Part shown: piece by piece, positions 33,401-43,065 of the stretch | How the letters are laid out: the number at the start of each line of letters is the position of its first letter | Numbering within the stretch: position 1 is the first letter of the stretch | Source: Humibacter sp049446075 | GTDB taxonomy: Bacteria; Actinomycetota; Actinomycetes; Actinomycetales; Microbacteriaceae | Assembly: GCF_049446075.1 (NCBI RefSeq) | Contig: NZ_JBMSEB010000002.1 | Span: 372,001-436,000, forward strand | DNA: 64,000 nucleotides | Reading direction: 5' to 3' | Program-made: the position numbers and the translations under genes | The notes under the pieces: model-generated | Told to the model about the DNA's origin: nothing | The model's database searches: none | What the model saw: the letters and a program-made list of their open reading frames with translations, nothing else

Positions 33401-34639
33401 ATGCCGAATCAGTCGTATGGGGTCTATTCCGAAGTGGGCAAGCTCAACAAGGTGCTCGTGTGCCGCCCCGGCCTTGCGCACGAACGGCTGACGCCCAGCA
33501 ACAACGACGATCTGCTCTTCGACGACGTGCTGTGGGTGCAGAACGCGAAACGGGACCACCACGATTTCGTGCTCAAGCTCGAGTCCCGTGGCGTCGAGGT
33601 GGTCGAACTGCACGATCTGCTCGCGCAGACCCTGGCCGTTCCCAGCGCGAAGGCGTGGCTGCTCGACCGAAAGATCACCGCGAACGACGTCGGCATCGGA
33701 CTCATGCACGACACGCGCGAGTTCCTCGAGTCGCTCGACGACGCAACGCTCGCCGAGTACCTCATCGGCGGGCTGTCGACTCGTGATCTGCCCGAAGACT
33801 TCAGGCCGGCATATCTAGCGCTGGCCAGGGAATCCACCGGCGCCAACGAGTACCTCATGCCGCCGCTTCCCAACACCATCTACACGCGCGACACCACGTG
33901 CTGGATCTACGGCGGGCTCACCATGAACCCCCTCTACTGGCCGGCCAGGCACGACGAGACGCTTCTGATGAAGGCGATCTACCAGTTCCATCCCGACTAC
34001 ACGGGCAACACCGTGTGGTGGGGAGACCCTGAGCTCGACTGGGGCAAGGCCACCCTCGAGGGCGGCGACGTGATGCCGGTGGGGAACGGCGCCGTGCTGA
34101 TCGGCATGAGCGAACGCACCTCGCGGCAGGCGATCACGCAGGTCGCGGCCAAGCTGTTCGACGCGGGCGCGGCATCCAGAGTCGTGGTGGCAGGCATGCC
34201 CAAGCTGCGGGCCGCAATGCACCTCGACACGGTCTTCACGTTCGCCGACCGCGACCTGGTGACCTACTATCCCGACATCGTCGACGGCATCCAGGCGTTC
34301 TCCCTTCGCCCCGCCGACTCAGGAGGCGTCGAGGTCACGGAGGAGAAGGACTCGTTCATCGACGTCGTCGCGGATGCCCTAGGGCTGCCCGCGCTTCGCA
34401 CCGTAGAACCGGGCGGCGGCTGGTACGCAGGAGAGCGTCAGCAGTGGGACAGCGGCAACAACGCGGTGGCGGTCGAACCGGGGGTTGTCTTCACCTACGA
34501 CCGCAACACTCACGTGAACACGCTCCTGCGCAAGGCCGGCGTCGAGGTGATCACCATCGTGGGAGCCGAGCTGGGCCGCGGACGCGGGGGCGGGCATTGC
34601 ATGACGTGCCCGATCTCGCGCGACGCAGTGGAGTTCTGA
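33401..34639 (+). CDS. arcA: Arginine deiminase
   Basis: 412 residues, full length. Converts arginine to citrulline plus ammonia. Visible catalytic landmarks are TRDTTCWIYGGLTMNP, EGGDVMPVGNGAVLIGMSERTS, MHLDTVFTF (His) and the nucleophile Cys400 in GGGHCMTCPISR. AAGGAG precedes the ATG. Linked to the antiporter gene just upstream. In bacteria the pair gives ammonia for acid resistance and feeds citrulline onward; the carbamoyltransferase and carbamate kinase must lie elsewhere. Confidence 0.95.
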   Translation: MPNQSYGVYSEVGKLNKVLVCRPGLAHERLTPSNNDDLLFDDVLWVQNAKRDHHDFVLKLESRGVEVVELHDLLAQTLAVPSAKAWLLDRKITANDVGIGLMHDTREFLESLDDATLAEYLIGGLSTRDLPEDFRPAYLALARESTGANEYLMPPLPNTIYTRDTTCWIYGGLTMNPLYWPARHDETLLMKAIYQFHPDYTGNTVWWGDPELDWGKATLEGGDVMPVGNGAVLIGMSERTSRQAITQVAAKLFDAGAASRVVVAGMPKLRAAMHLDTVFTFADRDLVTYYPDIVDGIQAFSLRPADSGGVEVTEEKDSFIDVVADALGLPALRTVEPGGGWYAGERQQWDSGNNAVAVEPGVVFTYDRNTHVNTLLRKAGVEVITIVGAELGRGRGGGHCMTCPISRDAVEF

Positions 34640-34654
34640 CCCGGGGAGAACGGC

Positions 34655-34672
34655 ACGCGCACGGCGGCGCGT
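34655..34672. terminator. Small hairpin between convergent arcA and corA
   Basis: ACGCGC (34655-34660) pairs with GCGCGT (34667-34672) in the 34-base gap between the two convergent stop codons. No T tract. Confidence 0.3.
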
Positions 34673-34673
34673 C

Positions 34674-35636
34674 TCAGTCTGCCGCGCGCGTCCAGCCTTT
34701 GTGGTGGAACCACCACCACATCCCGGCGGCTGAGAGCACCATGGTGCCGAGACCGAGCAGGAAGAACGACCACGGCCCGACGAGCACGTGCAAGACCTCC
34801 CAGCCGAAGTTCATGCCGAAGAACCCGGTCAAGAAGCTCAAGGGCAGGAAGATCGACGCGATGATCGTGAGCTGCTTGGATGTCTCACCCTGCTTGTTCG
34901 CGACCGTCGAGAGGTAGAGATCGGTGCAGCCCGCCACCATCTCGTGGTAGGAATCCACCTCGTCCGTCATGCGGATGAGGTGGTCGTACACGTCTCGGAA
35001 GTAGTCGTGGCTGTCGGGCTCGAGGCCGGCCAGGTCGGCGATCACCTCGATCTCGCGGGCGAAGACATCCCGCATGGGCACGACCGCCTTGCGCAGCCTG
35101 AGCAGCAGGCGCTTGAGGCGGAACGTCTCGGCGAGCTCCCGTTTGCCTGCCCCGGACACGATGGCGTCTTCGAGGTCGTTGATCTGCTCGTCGAGGTCGG
35201 CGAGGATCGGGAAGAAGCTGTCGACGACAACGTCGATGATCTTATAGAGGTAGTACCGCTCGGTCTTGGAGGTTGCAGCCCGCTGGAACTGCGCCTTCAG
35301 CTCGCCGAGTGGTGCGTATGGCTGCCGATGCAGCGTGACGATGTAGTCGCCGCTGAGGTGGAAGTGCACCTCCTCGAGCGGATGGGGGTTCTCGTCCTCC
35401 GGCTCCGACTCGACACCGCCCTGCAGCACGAGCAGCGCGGTGCTCCCGTAGGTGTCGAGCTTCGGCCGCTGCCCGAACTTGACGCTGTCTTCCACCGCGA
35501 GCGGGTGCAGTGCCAGCAGCGATCCGAGGTGCTCGACCTGCTGCTTCGTCGGCGCCGTGATGTCGAGCCAGAAGAACTCCTGCTTCTGCCGCAACTCCTG
35601 GATCAACGCATCGTCGATGGAGTCGAGGATTCGCAT
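34674..35636 (-). CDS. corA: CorA-family magnesium/cobalt transporter
   Basis: 320 residues. A large N-terminal cytosolic funnel domain is followed by two C-terminal helices; the GMN signature sits at FFGMNFGWE after the first helix (IIASIFLPLSFLTG), and the second helix is WSFFLLGLGTMVLSAAGMWWWF. Works as a pentamer in the membrane for Mg2+ or other divalent ions. Convergent with arcA, alone on its strand. ATG start. Confidence 0.94.
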   Translation of the reverse strand: MRILDSIDDALIQELRQKQEFFWLDITAPTKQQVEHLGSLLALHPLAVEDSVKFGQRPKLDTYGSTALLVLQGGVESEPEDENPHPLEEVHFHLSGDYIVTLHRQPYAPLGELKAQFQRAATSKTERYYLYKIIDVVVDSFFPILADLDEQINDLEDAIVSGAGKRELAETFRLKRLLLRLRKAVVPMRDVFAREIEVIADLAGLEPDSHDYFRDVYDHLIRMTDEVDSYHEMVAGCTDLYLSTVANKQGETSKQLTIIASIFLPLSFLTGFFGMNFGWEVLHVLVGPWSFFLLGLGTMVLSAAGMWWWFHHKGWTRAAD

Positions 35637-35770
35637 GGATGCTCCGTTGCTTTCGGTCTACGGACGAGAGGCATCCGTCAGCGTAGACCTCGATCGCCCA
35701 GCGAGCCGGCCCGGGGACGGCATCCTGAAAGAAGACGAAGCCCCAGGGCATCGGCAATCCTGTTCGACGC

Positions 35771-36166
35771 CTACAGCCGAGCCTCCGGGATCGTCGGCTC
35801 GAAGAGCTCGATCGGGTTGCCTGACGGGTCCTCGACGAGAATCTGGCGACCTCCCACGCCGTCGACGATGTCGTTGCGCATCCTCACCCCGTGCGCGCGC
35901 AGTCGCGCAACGATCTCGTCCAGTCCGTCGACCTCGAGCGCGAACCGATTCCATCCGCCCGGCGACGGAAGCGTGCCGTCCGGCATCGCCTGGCCTCCCC
36001 CGGGCGACCCGGTCGGTGCGCTGAGAACGAGCCTGAGATCACCGAGCGCCAGCATGGCGAAAGCCGGCGCAGGATGCATGACCACGGCGAACCCAAGCTC
36101 AGCGACGTAGAACGCGATCGCTTCGTCGACATCGTCGACGATGTACCGCACGCTAACCGAAGGCAC
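35771..36166 (-). CDS. VOC-family protein (glyoxalase fold)
   Basis: 131 residues: VRYIVDDVDEAIAFYVAELGFAVVMHPAPAFAML, then LVLSAPTGSPGGG, and a second half ending ILVEDPSGNPIELFEP, with the Glu metal ligand in ELFEP. Matches the common VOC protein with a paired beta-alpha-beta-beta-beta fold. Substrate unknown. Encoded just downstream of the aminotransferase gene (13-base gap between it and the next upstream reading frame end). Confidence 0.88.
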   Translation of the reverse strand: MPSVSVRYIVDDVDEAIAFYVAELGFAVVMHPAPAFAMLALGDLRLVLSAPTGSPGGGQAMPDGTLPSPGGWNRFALEVDGLDEIVARLRAHGVRMRNDIVDGVGGRQILVEDPSGNPIELFEPTIPEARL

Positions 36167-36179
36167 GGCGCCGCAGGCG

Positions 36180-37607
36180 TTACAGCTGCGCCCAGGCTTC
36201 GGTCAGAACACTGCGCAGGATGCCGCCGATCTGCCTGAACTCGGTCGGCCCGATCGTCAGCGGGGGCGACAGCTGGATGACCGGGTCGCCACGGTCATCC
36301 GCCCGGCAGTACAAACCGGCGTCGAAGAGGGCCTTGGAGAGGAACCCGCGCAGCAGCCGCTCGGACTCCTCGTCGTTGAACGTCTCCTTCGTCGCCTTGT
36401 CTTTGACGAGCTCGATGCCGAAGAAGTAGCCGGCGCCACGTACGTCGCCCACGATGGGCAGATCGAGCAGCGTCTCCAGTTCGGCGCGGAACAGCGGCGA
36501 GTTCTCGCGCACCCGCTCGTTGAGCCCTTCCTCCTCGAAGATGTCCATGTTCTCCAGCGCCACCGCGGCCGAGACCGGGTGGCCGCCGAATGTGTAGCCG
36601 TGCGGGAAGGATGCCTCGCCGTGCTTGAACGGCTCGTAGATGCGGTCGCTGACGATGCAGGCGCCGATGGGCGAGTATCCGCTCGTCATCGCCTTGGCGC
36701 ACGTGATCATGTCGGGCACGTAGCCGTACTCGTCGCACGCGAACCACCGACCGATGCGCCCGAACGCGCAGATCACCTCGTCGCTGACCAGCAGCACGTC
36801 GTACTCGTCGCAGATCTCGCGAACGCGCTGGAAGTACCCGGGAGGCGGCGGGAAGCATCCGCCCGCGTTCTGCACGGGTTCCAGGAACACGGCCGCCACG
36901 GTGTCTGGGCCCTCGAACTCGATCATCTCGGCGATGCGATTGGCCGCCCACTGGCCGAAGGCCTCGAGGTCGTCACCGTGCTCCGGGGCACGGTAGAAGT
37001 TGGTGTTCGGCACGCGGAATCCGCCTGGCGTGAGCGGCTCGAACATCGCCTTCATCTCCGGGATACCGGTGAGTGCGAGAGCGCCCTGCGTGGTGCCGTG
37101 ATACGCGATCGAGCGCGAGATCACCTTGTGCTTCGTGGGCTTGCCGCGCAGCTTCCAGTAGTACTTCGCGAGCTTGAACGCCGTCTCGACCGCCTCGCCG
37201 CCGCCCGTCGTGAAGAAGACGCGGTTGAGGTCTCCGGGAGCGTGGGATGCCAGCCGGTCGGCGAGCTCGATGGCCGAAGGATGCGCGTACGACCAGATCG
37301 GAAAGTAGGCGAGCTGCTCTGACTGCCGTGCGGCGGCATCCGCGAGGCGCTTGCGTCCATGGCCTGCGTTCACGGTGAACAGGCCGGCGAGACCGTCGAT
37401 GTATTCCTTGCCGTGGATGTCCCACACCCGGTGGCCCTCACCACGCACGATGACGGGCACTCCCGCCCCGTCCTCCATCACGGACTGGCGTGCGAAATGC
37501 ATCCACAGGTGGTCGCGTGCCTTCGCCTGCAGGTCGGCGTCGCGCGCCGTGTCGAAGGCCGCGTCTCCGCTCGCGCCGGTGTCGGTGACCGTCTGTGTGC
37601 TCGTCAT
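36180..37607 (-). CDS. Class III aminotransferase (putrescine/omega-amino acid type)
   Basis: 475 residues from the ATG at 37607; an upstream extension to 37877 looks like antisense of the enolase region. The PLP Lys is in PDMITCAKAMTSGYSPIGA, the Asp motif in LLVSDEVICAFGRIG, and TTGGGEAVETAFKLAKYYW binds phosphate. KVISRSIAYHGTTQGALALTGIP fits the aspartate-aminotransferase-family subgroup that uses putrescine or omega-amino acids with pyruvate. Convergence with the polyamine genes elsewhere in the window supports amine catabolism, but the donor is not proven. Confidence 0.92.
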   Translation of the reverse strand: MTSTQTVTDTGASGDAAFDTARDADLQAKARDHLWMHFARQSVMEDGAGVPVIVRGEGHRVWDIHGKEYIDGLAGLFTVNAGHGRKRLADAAARQSEQLAYFPIWSYAHPSAIELADRLASHAPGDLNRVFFTTGGGEAVETAFKLAKYYWKLRGKPTKHKVISRSIAYHGTTQGALALTGIPEMKAMFEPLTPGGFRVPNTNFYRAPEHGDDLEAFGQWAANRIAEMIEFEGPDTVAAVFLEPVQNAGGCFPPPPGYFQRVREICDEYDVLLVSDEVICAFGRIGRWFACDEYGYVPDMITCAKAMTSGYSPIGACIVSDRIYEPFKHGEASFPHGYTFGGHPVSAAVALENMDIFEEEGLNERVRENSPLFRAELETLLDLPIVGDVRGAGYFFGIELVKDKATKETFNDEESERLLRGFLSKALFDAGLYCRADDRGDPVIQLSPPLTIGPTEFRQIGGILRSVLTEAWAQL

Positions 37608-37831
37608 CGTGCCCTGCCTTTCCGCCGCGGGCAGTCCGCCCGACGATACGTCATCCCACCATTCTGCGAACGACGGATGCCCGCCGCATCCCGGGCGGAC
37701 GAATCGCCCGATTCCCCGCGGTTTTGCGACGCGTGGCTGTGCTGCCTCGGAGCCGTAAAACGCACGATGCGCAGGCTGAAATAGGGCAAGGCATCCGGCG
37801 CACCGCTCGTTTTCCGCCGTATCGTTCGGTG

Positions 37832-39004
37832 GTGATCTCCGTTGCCGAAGTACGTCTGCATCGAACCACGGTTCCACTCGTCCGACCGTTCGTCACCGCG
37901 GTGCGCACCGCCACCGAGATCGAGGCGCTTCTCGTCGAGGTCGTCGACAGCGACGGCCGCAGCGGATGGGGCGAGGCGCCCACCAGTTGGCGCGTTACCG
38001 GAGAGAGTCCAGCAAGCGTGACGGCGGCCGTCGAGGGTCCGCTCCGCGATGCCGTGCTCGGGCTGCCGGTCGCCGAGCCTGAGGCGGCCAGCCTCGCTCT
38101 CGAGCGCGCCGTGGTGCGCAACTCTGCCGCGCGCATGGCCGTCGACTGCGCCATCTACGATCTCGCCGCGCAGGCGGCAGGGGTTCCGCTGCATCTGCTG
38201 CTGGCGGGCGCCGACCGTGCGACCACGGGCGGCGGCGCGGCAGGGGGCGCGGGATCCGCGGCACCAACACTGGCGGCGGCCGGTACCGAGGTGCGCACCG
38301 ACATGACGCTGTCGGCCGCGGTGAGCGCCGCAGACATCCGCGCGCTCGTGGAGACCGCGGTGGCGCATCGGGATGCCGGCTTCCGCACACTCAAGATCAA
38401 GATGGGCGCGGGCGGGGACGACGTTGCGACCATGGTCGCCGTTCGGGATGCCGTCGGCCCGGACATCACGCTTCGTGCGGACGCGAACCAGGGCTGGACG
38501 CCTCGCCAGGCGGTGAAGGTCATCCGGGAATGGGAGGACCGTGGGCTCGCCGTACAACTGGTCGAGCAGCCCGTGCACCGCGACGATCTGGAGGGACTCG
38601 CCTTCGTCACCGCGAACGTGGACATACCCGTGCTCGCCGACGAGAGCGTGTGGACGACACGGGACGCGCGTGAGGTCATTGCCCGCCGCGCCGCCGACAT
38701 GGTGAACATCAAGCTGGCCAAGACCGGCGGCCCCCGCGAAGCGCTCGCCCTGCTCGACGTCGCGGCCGGTTCCGGGGTCTCTGCCATCGTCGGCTGCATG
38801 ATGGAGAGTCACGTGGGCATCGCAGCCGCTGCCGCGGTCGCGGCCGTCGTCGATGCCCGGGCGGGCGGGGCCACGGCTCATGATCTCGACGCCGGACTGT
38901 GGCTGAGCGCGTCGCCCGTGCTCGGCGGCATCCGGTACGAAGGCGAGATGGTGCTGGTTCCCGCGGCGCCCGGCTTGGGGATCCGGGGCCTGTCGCGCGA
39001 CTGA
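37832..39004 (+). CDS. Enolase-superfamily enzyme, dipeptide epimerase/muconate cycloisomerase type
   Basis: About 390 residues from GTG 37832 (GTG 37829 also possible). N-terminal capping domain then TIM barrel. The KxK catalytic motif is LKIKMGAG, metal ligands are Asp in LRADANQGW, Glu in VEQPV and Asp in LADES, and a second Lys is in NIKLAKTGG. This set fits L-Ala-D/L-Glu epimerases and relatives. A Gly/Ala-rich insert (GGGAAGGAGSAAP) sits between capping domain and barrel and looks like an unusual loop. Epimerases of this type recycle murein peptides, which could tie to the cell-wall genes at 39-44 kb. Confidence 0.88.
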   Translation: MISVAEVRLHRTTVPLVRPFVTAVRTATEIEALLVEVVDSDGRSGWGEAPTSWRVTGESPASVTAAVEGPLRDAVLGLPVAEPEAASLALERAVVRNSAARMAVDCAIYDLAAQAAGVPLHLLLAGADRATTGGGAAGGAGSAAPTLAAAGTEVRTDMTLSAAVSAADIRALVETAVAHRDAGFRTLKIKMGAGGDDVATMVAVRDAVGPDITLRADANQGWTPRQAVKVIREWEDRGLAVQLVEQPVHRDDLEGLAFVTANVDIPVLADESVWTTRDAREVIARRAADMVNIKLAKTGGPREALALLDVAAGSGVSAIVGCMMESHVGIAAAAAVAAVVDARAGGATAHDLDAGLWLSASPVLGGIRYEGEMVLVPAAPGLGIRGLSRD

Positions 39005-39130
39005 TCCGCGTCCTGCAGCCGACCTTGGTGCCACACGCCTGACGTTTGGGCCGCCTGAGCCGTCGTTCTAGTGGGGGTACTCCCGGTACCGCTACTCCAG
39101 ACGACACGTCAGACGAAGGGACAGAAGCTT

Positions 39131-39565
39131 GTGGATGCTCAGAACGACGCGGCAGACATCCGCGGGCACATCGAGAGGCTGATCGAGCTGCTGCACGCCA
39201 AAGACCTCGAGGGTTTGGCCGGCCGTTACGCGGAAGACGTCGTCTCCTTCGATGTCGAGCCCCCGCTGCAGCACGTGGGGCGGGCGGCGAAGATGCGCAA
39301 CTGGGAGCGAGTGTTCGCGGTCTTCGACGACCTGAACTACGAAGTGCGCGACCTCGACCTCAGCGTGGGCGGTGACGTGGCGTTCGCCCACGGGTTCGGC
39401 CGTCTCAGCGGCACCCTGTACGACGGGACCAAGGCGCCCGGCATGTGGGTGCGCGTGACGTTCTGCCTGCGCCGCGTCGACGGCGAGTGGCTTATCGTGC
39501 ACGATCAGGCATCCGTGCCGCTCGACATACGCACAGGCAGAGGCGTCACCGACCTCGAGCCGTGA
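39131..39565 (+). CDS. SnoaL/NTF2-like ketosteroid-isomerase-fold protein
   Basis: 144 residues from the GTG at 39131, with GAAGGGA upstream. The cone-shaped NTF2 fold is visible: helix IRGHIERLIELLHAKDLEGLAGRYAEDVVSFDVEP, then strands ending VTFCLRRVDGEWLIVHDQASVPL. SnoaL-like proteins of this size are small-molecule isomerases, hydrolases or polyketide cyclases, often of unknown function. Gap of 126 bases after the enolase gene; convergent with the CHAP protein. Confidence 0.85.
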   Translation: MDAQNDAADIRGHIERLIELLHAKDLEGLAGRYAEDVVSFDVEPPLQHVGRAAKMRNWERVFAVFDDLNYEVRDLDLSVGGDVAFAHGFGRLSGTLYDGTKAPGMWVRVTFCLRRVDGEWLIVHDQASVPLDIRTGRGVTDLEP

Positions 39566-39595
39566 ACCGGCGAAAGGTCGGTGACGTCCCCCTCG

Positions 39596-42199
39596 TCAGC
39601 TCGCCGACCCCGCGCAGGCGCGCACTGCCTTGCCCGCGGCGGGCACCGTGGTCTGCCCGGGAGGCAGCACGCCGTGCACCGCGTAGTACGTCAGGTCCGC
39701 CACCCGTTGCGGACCGTTCGCCGCAGTTGCGGCCGAGCCGTTCAGGAACAGATCGGCCCCCGGCAACGTGGTGCGCGCCGCAGTCACGTAGTCGAACGGA
39801 GTGCTTCCGCCGTCCTCGGCCGACGGATCAGTCCAGCCGCACACGTTGTACTCGAGAGCGCTCGTTGCCGCGGTCCCGGAGGTGATGACCAGGTAATTTC
39901 CCGACAGCACTGCAGCCCAGGCCACGGCGAACGACGACGTCGACTGAGCGGCAGGCAGCCCAGCGGCCGAGACCGCGGAGTCGGCCGCCACCTTGTCTGA
40001 TGCCGTCGCGCCGTAGACGAGTACACGATCGGCGAACGACGCCGGCGTCTTCGGCAGGGGCTGCGTGGTCCACGGCCCGGTGGGCGGCGCGGTGTCGCCC
40101 GTGGTGTCGACCACCGGCCCATCGGACGTGCCGAGGTACACCTGGATCGGCTGGTGCGCGACCGGCTGGGCGCTGATGCCATCGAGCGACGTGGCCGTGC
40201 CAGGCAGGGTGGTCTCATGCCACCCCGTCCCGTCGTCGTATGAGATGGCAGGCGCGCCACCTGCCGTCAGGTACGCGACAGCGGTTCCAAGCGGCTGCTC
40301 GGGACCGGAAGGGGTCATGGTCCCGGGCGGCTGCACGAAGGCACCGAGGCCGCCGCTGACGGCAGAAGGCAGCAGGAAAGTTGTCGCGGCAACCTGCGTG
40401 CCCTGTGCCGGAGCACCTGGCAGCGCCGTGGCATCCCATGCACCACGCGACTTCTGGGTGAGCAGCAGAAGCCCGCCGCCGCCGCGTCCCGGAATCGTTC
40501 CGCCCGTCACCGCGACTGCGGCGTGCCCGTCCGGTGTGGTGAGCGCGGAGAGCGCGGCCTTATCGTCCATTCGCACGGGTGTGGCGACGCTCGGCCAGGC
40601 GTGTCCGGCCGCCGAGCCGGCGGTCAGCCGCCCCGAGTCGGTGACGGCGAAGACGGTGGGGCCGTCGGTGGTCTGCGCGATGGCGAGGGGCGCCGGGCGC
40701 ATCGCGGAGTTCGACAGCGTGCTGGTCGACCAGTTGCCTGCGTGTTCCGTGGTCTCGTTGAGGTGGCCACGGGCATCCACGAAGAACACGGCGGGACCGG
40801 ATGCCGTCACTGCGGCGACGATGTCGCTCTCGTCGGCGGGGTTCCCCGGCAGTGTCGCAGTTCCCCACTTTCCGCCGATGAGGGAGGTCTCGGCCAGCGA
40901 TCCGTCGGCCGCGCGGTAGTAGGCGTGCGGGGTCATCGCGGAGTCGGCGGCGGCATCCGGGTACGAGAGCGCGGCGATGGACCCAGTGCCCGACGGCGTT
41001 CCTGCCGCCTGCACCTGCAGCCAGCTCGCGCCGTCCCACACGTCGGCCGCGAGGCCTTGCGAGGAGCGTACGAACCGGTAGTACGAGACCGGATAGCTGG
41101 AGTACCAGACGTCGGTGGATGGAACCGGCGCCATGCTTCCGGATGCCGCGAGCACCGTCACATTGCTTGTCACCGTGCTGATCGTGCCGAAGGTCGAGGT
41201 CGCGGTGACCGACACGGTGTAGGTGCCGGGCGTGGAGAAGACGTGCGTGACGTCGGGACCCGTGGCGTTGGTCGTGCGGCCGTCGCCGAACATCCAGTAG
41301 TAACCCGTGACCGATCCGCCCTGCTCGGTCGCGTCGGCGTGGAAGACGGCATCCGTGCCTGTGACGGCCGTCGTGGCTCCCGAGATTGATGCCTTCGGCG
41401 TCGGCTGCTGCGCAGCACTCGGCGGCGAGACGAGCACCCACTGCTCGCCTGCCCGCCAGGTGTGAGCGGCGAACGTGGTGAGATCGAGCCCGGTATCGTG
41501 CTCGACCTTCACGTTCGTGGAGCTGCTGAAGTCGCCGTTGACCATGTCGACTGTGCCGTCGGGGTTCACCGCGACGATCACCCCCACGTGGTCCGCGTAA
41601 CGTGTCGCGCTGACCGCACCAGGGCCGAAGAACACGACGGCATCGCCCACCTGCGGCGTGCCGCTGTCGACGGCGGGCGTCTGGCCGTCGTCGAGCGCCC
41701 ACTGATAGAAGCTGGATGCCGCGGCGTTGATCGTGTTCATGTCTTGCGTGACGCCGGACTGCTGCCACACCCATTTGACGAAGTCCGAGCACCAGTTCTC
41801 GTTCGAGTTGCGCACGTTGAAGGTGGAGTCGTAGCCGCAGCCGTCGGAATTGGCCGAGAAGCCCGCCACCACAGTCGTGTACGGATTGCAGTTCAGGCCG
41901 CCGAAGCCCGTCACCACCGGGTTGTCGCCGTTGCCCACCTGGCTCAGGGCAACGCTGGCGATCTTGTTACGGAGCGCGCTGTCATCCGCCGGTGCCGTGC
42001 TTGCCTGCGACGTGGACGGGGTGGCGGCAGGTGTTCCATCGCCTGCGGGCTGGTCTGCGAATGCCGGCTGCGCGAGCGCGAGCGCACCGATCAGTGCAGC
42101 CGGGAGCACGAACGCCAGCAAGCGCCGCTTGCCGCGACCTTGCCGGGGCGGGGCATCCTCTGCTCGATCCTCTGAACGTGGACGACGTGCGTTTTCCAC
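39596..42199 (-). CDS. Secreted CHAP-PKD cell-wall-associated protein, 867 aa
   Basis: Starts with GTG at 42199 after GGAGGG. Signal peptide KRRLLAFVLPAALIGALALAQPAFA. CHAP amidase/peptidase domain with catalytic Cys in NENWCSDFVKWVWQQSG and His in YADHVGVIVAV (about residues 75-245). A PKD domain follows (about 265-350; GYYWMFGDGRTT and HVFSTPGTYTVSV). The remaining 500 residues are beta-propeller-like repeats with W-containing blades and an unpaired C-terminal region. Probably cuts peptidoglycan cross-links or binds surface polysaccharide. It is third in a run with the RpiR regulator and the beta-lactamase-fold hydrolase on the same strand. Confidence 0.85.
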   Translation of the reverse strand: MENARRPRSEDRAEDAPPRQGRGKRRLLAFVLPAALIGALALAQPAFADQPAGDGTPAATPSTSQASTAPADDSALRNKIASVALSQVGNGDNPVVTGFGGLNCNPYTTVVAGFSANSDGCGYDSTFNVRNSNENWCSDFVKWVWQQSGVTQDMNTINAAASSFYQWALDDGQTPAVDSGTPQVGDAVVFFGPGAVSATRYADHVGVIVAVNPDGTVDMVNGDFSSSTNVKVEHDTGLDLTTFAAHTWRAGEQWVLVSPPSAAQQPTPKASISGATTAVTGTDAVFHADATEQGGSVTGYYWMFGDGRTTNATGPDVTHVFSTPGTYTVSVTATSTFGTISTVTSNVTVLAASGSMAPVPSTDVWYSSYPVSYYRFVRSSQGLAADVWDGASWLQVQAAGTPSGTGSIAALSYPDAAADSAMTPHAYYRAADGSLAETSLIGGKWGTATLPGNPADESDIVAAVTASGPAVFFVDARGHLNETTEHAGNWSTSTLSNSAMRPAPLAIAQTTDGPTVFAVTDSGRLTAGSAAGHAWPSVATPVRMDDKAALSALTTPDGHAAVAVTGGTIPGRGGGGLLLLTQKSRGAWDATALPGAPAQGTQVAATTFLLPSAVSGGLGAFVQPPGTMTPSGPEQPLGTAVAYLTAGGAPAISYDDGTGWHETTLPGTATSLDGISAQPVAHQPIQVYLGTSDGPVVDTTGDTAPPTGPWTTQPLPKTPASFADRVLVYGATASDKVAADSAVSAAGLPAAQSTSSFAVAWAAVLSGNYLVITSGTAATSALEYNVCGWTDPSAEDGGSTPFDYVTAARTTLPGADLFLNGSAATAANGPQRVADLTYYAVHGVLPPGQTTVPAAGKAVRACAGSAS

Positions 42200-42233
42200 T
42201 CTGATCCCTCCTTCTGGCCTCTTCGCGATGTCT

Positions 42234-43055
42234 TCACTGCTGCAGGAGCGCGTCGGCTACTCCCCTGATGACCTCTCGGCCCTGCTCCGGTTCGAACCCG
42301 CGGGTGCACACTGCGACGAAGCGGCGGCTGCCCGATTGGCCGACGAACGCGACGTCGTGCTCGACGCCTGGCACATCGCCCGACTTGGATCCCCACGGCA
42401 CACCGGGCGCCACGATCGAGCCGATGCGCGGATGCTCCTGGGTCTCGAGCACCCTGCACATCCAGTCCGTGCTCCCCGCGCTCGTGAGTTCGCCTGCGAC
42501 GATGACTCGCATGATGGCCGCGAGGTCGGCGGGCGTGGTCTCATTCGTGAGGCCTGCGCGAGCGGCGCACGGGTCGCCGATGCGTCGCTCCATGCGTGTG
42601 TCGTCTGCGCCGCACAGGCGGAAAGCCTCCGCGATCGCACCGACGCCGAGACGGTCGAAGAGCACGTTCGTGGCCTCATTCGACGATCGGGCGATCATCA
42701 TGGCGACCAGGTCGCGGATGCTCGCCAGGGCCCCGTCCGCCGGGAACTGCTGATCGCTGTCCTCGGGCGCGAGGCGGAAGGTCTCGCTGGTCCCGTCGTC
42801 GTTTCTGCACTCGAAGACGCGCCGGCACTCCAGCGAGTCGTCGAGGCTCAACTCGTCGCGCTCGACGGCGAGCGCCACGGCCAGCATGATGCCCAGCTTC
42901 ACGGTGGATGCCGCGTAGAAGACCGCATGCGGATGCCGCGCGGCGAGCACTCCGCCGCTTTCGTCGAGCATGGTGTAGGCGACGAGCGGGATGCCGTCGG
43001 AGGCCGGTGTGATGACCGGGCTCACGGCATCCTCCCGGGCGTACACCTGCTGCAT
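42234..43055 (-). CDS. Class A beta-lactamase-fold serine hydrolase, cytosolic
   Basis: 273 residues; GAGGGCGAAGG lies before the ATG. Active site: Ser50-Thr-Val-Lys53 (SxxK), Ser124-Ser-Asn126 (SDN position) and a KSG triad (GSKSGDVPG). The region that carries Glu166 in true class A enzymes (after TRMER) has no matching Glu-x-x-x-Asn, so deacylation may be altered. There is no signal peptide. It may therefore act on cytosolic muropeptides or D-amino-acid esters rather than beta-lactams. It follows the RpiR-family regulator gene by 10 bases. Confidence 0.85.
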   Translation of the reverse strand: MQQVYAREDAVSPVITPASDGIPLVAYTMLDESGGVLAARHPHAVFYAASTVKLGIMLAVALAVERDELSLDDSLECRRVFECRNDDGTSETFRLAPEDSDQQFPADGALASIRDLVAMMIARSSNEATNVLFDRLGVGAIAEAFRLCGADDTRMERRIGDPCAARAGLTNETTPADLAAIMRVIVAGELTSAGSTDWMCRVLETQEHPRIGSIVAPGVPWGSKSGDVPGVEHDVAFVGQSGSRRFVAVCTRGFEPEQGREVIRGVADALLQQ

Positions 43056-43065
43056 GCCTTCGCCC

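Noticed and set aside
34655..34672. Strong rho-independent terminator
   Set aside because: Stem of only 6 bp and no T tract; kept only as a low-confidence hairpin.
39445..40000. Arg-rich plus-strand frames opposite the CHAP gene
   Set aside because: Antisense shadows with no motif; the minus-strand gene has clear domains.
42234..43055. Antibiotic-resistance beta-lactamase
   Set aside because: No signal peptide and no clear Glu166 motif; context favours cell-wall recycling.
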